NCBI GenBank assembly: GCA_027605045.1
Contig: JAQFWX010000006.1
Span: 124,001 to 188,000, forward strand
DNA: 64,000 nucleotides
Source of the DNA: Phallus indusiatus
Lineage: Eukaryota; Basidiomycota; Agaricomycetes; Phallales; Phallaceae
Direction of reading: 5' to 3'
In this document: positions 60,401 to 64,000 of the stretch, piece by piece
Position numbering within the stretch: position 1 is the first letter of the stretch
How the letters are laid out: every line of letters starts with the position of its first letter
Translations under genes and position numbers: made by a program
Notes under the pieces: generated by a model
Told to the model about the DNA's origin: nothing
Database searches by the model: none
Seen by the model: the letters and a program-made list of their open reading frames with translations, nothing else

Positions 60401-62869
60401 AGGTTTGGAGAGGATTTTGAGTACATAATGAGGGAGAGCACGCCACACATATATCTCTCGGCCCTTCCCTTTACTCCTCGAGATTCATTTGTGTCCAAAA
60501 AGTATCTTGATAAGTATACTGGACTGTTCACGTTCGATATTGGCCAACCCGTCGGTCCTTCACCCCCAAGCGGTATCGCGCAGAGAGTTTCATCTGACAA
60601 AATTGCTTTTTCTCCTAACGACACATGTATCGCAACTCAATCTGATAGAGGCGAATTTCTACTATGGAACTATATGACAGGGGAACACCTCGCTTATGTG
60701 AAATTTGGTCGGGATGATCGCCATGCATCAAGCTCATGGATCAGTGATATTGTATATTCCTTTGATGGTGAATTCGTTTATTGTTGTTTTTTGGATGGTG
60801 ATATCCTAGTGTGGAATACGGGGACAAAGGAAACAAAGATAGAGAGATACGAGGAGATGGTCGGTGCTGAGTATTATTGTTGTTGTACCATATCTTCGGA
60901 CGGGCGCTTTATAGTCCAGCTAGGAGAGGAAGTGCTCGTATTCGATCGAAAAAGTCGTCAAATTGTCAAACGCTTCGGAGAGGAGTACAGTTTCTCCGCG
61001 ATTTCTCCCAACGGAAACTGGATTGCCCTTAAAGAGATATATGGATATTCGGTGTACATATGGGATACTGGAAATCAAAAAAAGCACTGCGTCATACCCG
61101 TCAACGATGATGTGAATAATCTGTCACTCACTGACAACTATATCGCAGTTTTCCAAACCGACTTCGAAGTACAGATATGGGATGTACAGACAATCACTGA
61201 ACTCACCGACATTCGACACGGGAAGCCCATCGAAAGCCTTTGCCTTTCCCCCGATGATCAATACCTCCTTGTTACCTCCCGTAGCATGTACTCGATTTGG
61301 AGTGTATCTATGGGAGAATTAATCAGTCGATTCTATGTGGACGATCTGAGTTACTGTTTAGGGTTCTCACATGACTCCAAATCAATTGCATTGTACACAC
61401 GCAATAATACACTCCGCGTTCAACAATGGGTTAAATCCGTAGAATCAAATGATCCGCGTGGCAATGGCCTCCGGTCTGTGCACGCAATTTGGCTGCGGGG
61501 TTCATATCTCATTCTTTATTATCAGTCAATTCTAGATGAACATCGCCTCCAAATCTCGGATGTTACAACAACGAACTCGATTATCTTCGAAGCCGGACTT
61601 GAAGACAACAACCCTGTTAGTGTTGCTCCTGGTCGTGACGAGGAAAACGTTCATGTGGCATACATCAGCCATCGCGCCGGACTCTGTCTATGGGACGACA
61701 AAGAAGGCGAAATCGTTGTAGATGAATCAGTCCGTTCAATCACTGCACTCTTGTGTTTGGACAATTATCTTATCTCTGGACGTGGAAAAACCATTAATAT
61801 GTGGGATATTCGTACCAAAATGACTCGGGGCCCAATCGACTTACCGTATGAACTGAAATCCCTTCTCCCCGTGCGAGGTACCCGATTTGCTGTCATATAC
61901 GACGATGAAATGGAAATTCACAACTGCGATTCAGATAATAACGTAGGGAAGACATTTGCTTTCCGATCGTTCCTGGACATGGACTCATACTTGCACTGGA
62001 GCTCCCGCTATTCCCCAACTGCTGTTTCTGCTAACGAGGAACATTTCATATTCATGTCAGAGCGTGGCGTCTATATATTGGATTCAACGGGAGTGAACAT
62101 GAACTTGATCTCACCCCCTGATTACAGAGGAAAAAAATCGCTCAATGGAAAGTATATGGCATGGATTGATAACGGCGACATAAAACTCTTTGATGTGGAC
62201 ACCGAAAAATTGCTCGTTGGCCCATCGTTTGATCATCCGGTCAAGGACTTTTGGCTCTCCGATGACTCAAAATATATTATAACAGCATCTCCCGTCGGTG
62301 ATGATTGGTGGGGCCCCATTTCCTTAGACATCTGGGACATACAGTCCGAAAACATGATCACAAAAACAGTTCAATTCCCATTCTTTCCAAAGACAGCAAT
62401 CTTAGATATGAGCAGAAGACGCCTGGTAGTTATCCCTGAAGGGCGTGAGGACTGTTATGTCTGGGACCTGGATAAGTGTCAGATAATGTCTTCTGTGTAC
62501 AACGCTCGTCAGCTCGCCGATGATGGTTCCGACATAGAGGGGTGAGTTTAACATTACTTGCATTCAATGTTATTCATTGAAAGAGACTTCAGAACATCGA
62601 TATCGTCCAAGAAAGAGACACTGGATTATGCATCAATGGGATGGGAAAAAGCTTCACTTCTCACTTTTCCTGAAGTGAAGGATAGAAGTTTTACCGGCTG
62701 GGTGTTGGGTTCGCAGGGTGAACGTTTGTTTTGGGTTCCAGAAAAAATGAGATTGGGGTTCTGGTTTTCATGCACAACGCATACACCACATCGAAACGCT
62801 ACAAAACTAAATTTCACAAATTTCGTACATGGTTCTGACTGGACAAAATGTAAATCCGGAAATGACTAA
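57450..62869 (+). CDS. C2-NACHT-WD40 STAND protein (NLR-like), copy D, intact
   Basis: Spliced model: 57450-57483, 57554-57883, 57940-58190, 58244-58294, 58343-58538, 58595-58750, 58813-60302, 60359-62541 and 62593-62869, giving 1655 aa. Residues about 12-121 form a C2-like domain (WKSDPKFQIEIK; VIWDESFVLYV). Residues 122-340 are mostly helical (SPYVKVAWSVLSVIPK at 206-222; TTECAYYIRAY near 275). NACHT follows with Walker A GPAGVGKS (390-397) and Walker B VFIVVDALDES (486-496), a LMVTTRPEQDI sensor strand, and VRPVHTSLFDFF further on. Residues 837-1564 are WD40 blades on a single exon; many blades show WD or WN pairs. The cap exon carries GWVLGSQGERLFWVP and FVHGSDWTKC. The known role of such STAND proteins is regulated ATP-driven oligomerisation in non-self recognition or cell death; the ligand is unknown. 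The start MPNLTEGIKIY lies in a short first exon, supported by identical structure in A. Confidence 0.88.
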
Positions 62870-64000
62870 AGCTCAAAATCGAATTACATGTATTTTGTAT
62901 AAAAAAAAATTGAATATAGTTTTTATTTCCAGCATTTATTCACACACGAAACACTTTGAACGTCTTCAATTTTCAGGTTGGAAAAGGAAATTATAGTACA
63001 TAATATTCCGGATGTTTGAGGGCCCGCAAACATATAAATACATAAACGTGAAATATTCACTGAAGTGCTTGGTGTTCACCAGACGAGTGCGCACACCACC
63101 GTTCAGCGCATGACACGACGATGGCTGCACACAAACAACACAGTGCGCACGCGTCTTGAAGCGGTTTCAGCTGGGAGTGCTGTCATTGTTTCGAATGGAG
63201 GGGATAAAAGCGTATCTGAAAATGAAAAAAAAGACCCTATACCGCTGAAAGCTGTTAACCTTGGTACTTCCGGAGGCCCTCAGTAAGAAACCGGTTGGGG
63301 GAAAAGTGAAATCGTAGGTATCGTGACTCCCTTACTAGCCTATTTTAATGTTATTGTTGAATAAAATGTCGAATCTACTCACATTCCCGGATATCTACTT
63401 TCTTCACAGCTCGACCTCCCATCGTCGCACTTTTGAGATTCGTCACGGAAACATTATTTACCTCAGACGCATACAAAAAGTTCATTTGCTCTTCCTCTTC
63501 AAACAAACTTTCGGAAGACGGAATATCAATATCCTCTAGCGCAACAGTTCATGTTCGTGTTGAGTGAGGGTTTCTTGTTCAAAAGACGGGTTATCTGATA
63601 TGGTTGGAGGCCGATAAGAAGTGAAAGAATGATACGCAGAAATACTTTATGTCGAATTGGAGAAACCATGGACCCGTTTGGGGTATACATTTGGCGTTGT
63701 GAAAGCGTACGCCGATGAGCTGACAACAGCGTTGAGGTGGTAAGGGTGCCGCTTCCTTTATACGAAGTCACTGGCTGACTGAATCTTATTCCAGCACGAA
63801 CATGCACACGGAAGAAAATGATCTTGTCGAAGCGCCCCGAGCGGAAGATTCAGTGGTGTGAAACAAACTGATGCTGTGAAGGCTTACAGCGGGTATACGC
63901 TCGGGACTATTAACCAATCCTATAACTGGACTCTACCAGAAAACGAGACGAGAGTCTATGCTTTTGTAATTTTCATCTATGAGAAGATGATTGAGCTGGG
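62870..64000. other. 3' flank of copy D (inverted-repeat arm)
   Basis: Mirrors 8100-9365. It contains the conserved short frame 63065-63286 and the degenerate locus at 63340-63807. No other gene is seen. The window ends within similarity to the left arm. Confidence 0.5.
63065..63286 (+). CDS. Short frame conserved in both arms, right copy
   Basis: 73 codons, starting MLGVHQTSAHTTVQ and sharing MTRRWLHTNNTV.TRLE, VSAGS.VIVSN and the C-terminal TSGGP with the left copy. A GTAAGA donor-like string overlaps the stop, so it may be an exon with a following part. It lies about 200 bases after the stop of NLR copy D, same strand. Function unknown. Confidence 0.35.
   Translation: MLGVHQTSAHTTVQRMTRRWLHTNNTVRTRLEAVSAGSAVIVSNGGDKSVSENEKKDPIPLKAVNLGTSGGPQ

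Larger units (their letters stand above)
51600..64000 (-). repeat. Right arm of the large inverted repeat
   Basis: It is the partner of 8100-19600. The inner end (about 51600-51770) aligns better with R1 at 6070-6240 than with the left arm, so the arm boundary coincides with R1. The outer end is not reached: position 64000 pairs with 8101, and similarity is still good there, so the arm continues beyond the window. Confidence 0.8.

Overview
The window looks like nuclear DNA of a filamentous basidiomycete, most likely an Agaricomycete. Genes are split by many short introns (about 50-60 bases) with GT..AG ends. The recognisable proteins are fungal: a CBM20-tailed GH13 alpha-amylase, a DUF3433 membrane protein, a site-2 protease, and NACHT-WD40 proteins carrying the C-terminal 'GWVLG..GE.LFWVP' block that I know from Agaricomycete STAND proteins. 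I cannot fix genus or species.

The layout is a conserved single-copy gene island inside a cluster of duplicated NLR-like (STAND NTPase) genes. From left to right: 1-8.1 kb is decayed repetitive DNA. NLR copy A (minus, 14740-9366) and NLR copy B (minus, 28324-22898) follow, separated and flanked by degenerate repeated sequence. The island spans 30.7-43.0 kb: ribosomal protein eL38 (plus), site-2 protease (plus), YKT6 SNARE (minus), SLD5 GINS subunit (minus), DUF3433 membrane protein (minus) and alpha-amylase (minus). NLR copy C (minus, 50843-45446) and NLR copy D (plus, 57450-62869) come next. The window ends inside the repeat that carries D.

All four NLR genes share one nine-exon structure and one architecture: an N-terminal C2-like domain, a helical bundle region, a NACHT ATPase, a long WD40 array on one exon, and a conserved C-terminal cap exon. 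Copies B (1660 aa) and D (1655 aa) read through in my spliced models. Copy A has a one-base frameshift in the WD40 exon and copy C a one-base frameshift in the C2 exon, so each is either a recent pseudogene or a sequence error.

A and D lie in a long imperfect inverted repeat, about 8.1-19.6 kb against about 51.6-64.0 kb, whose right arm runs off the window. The arms carry, besides the NLR, several degenerate but still alignable reading frames. Two smaller repeat families, called R1 and R2 here, recur in direct and inverted orientation and point to repeated segmental duplication.

The island genes serve general secretion, replication, translation and starch use and have no evident functional tie to the NLRs. 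The NLRs would act as an innate self/non-self recognition or cell-death family, with C2 suggesting membrane targeting and WD40 suggesting ligand sensing; this is inferred from architecture only. I saw no tRNA, rRNA, CRISPR array or intact transposase gene.
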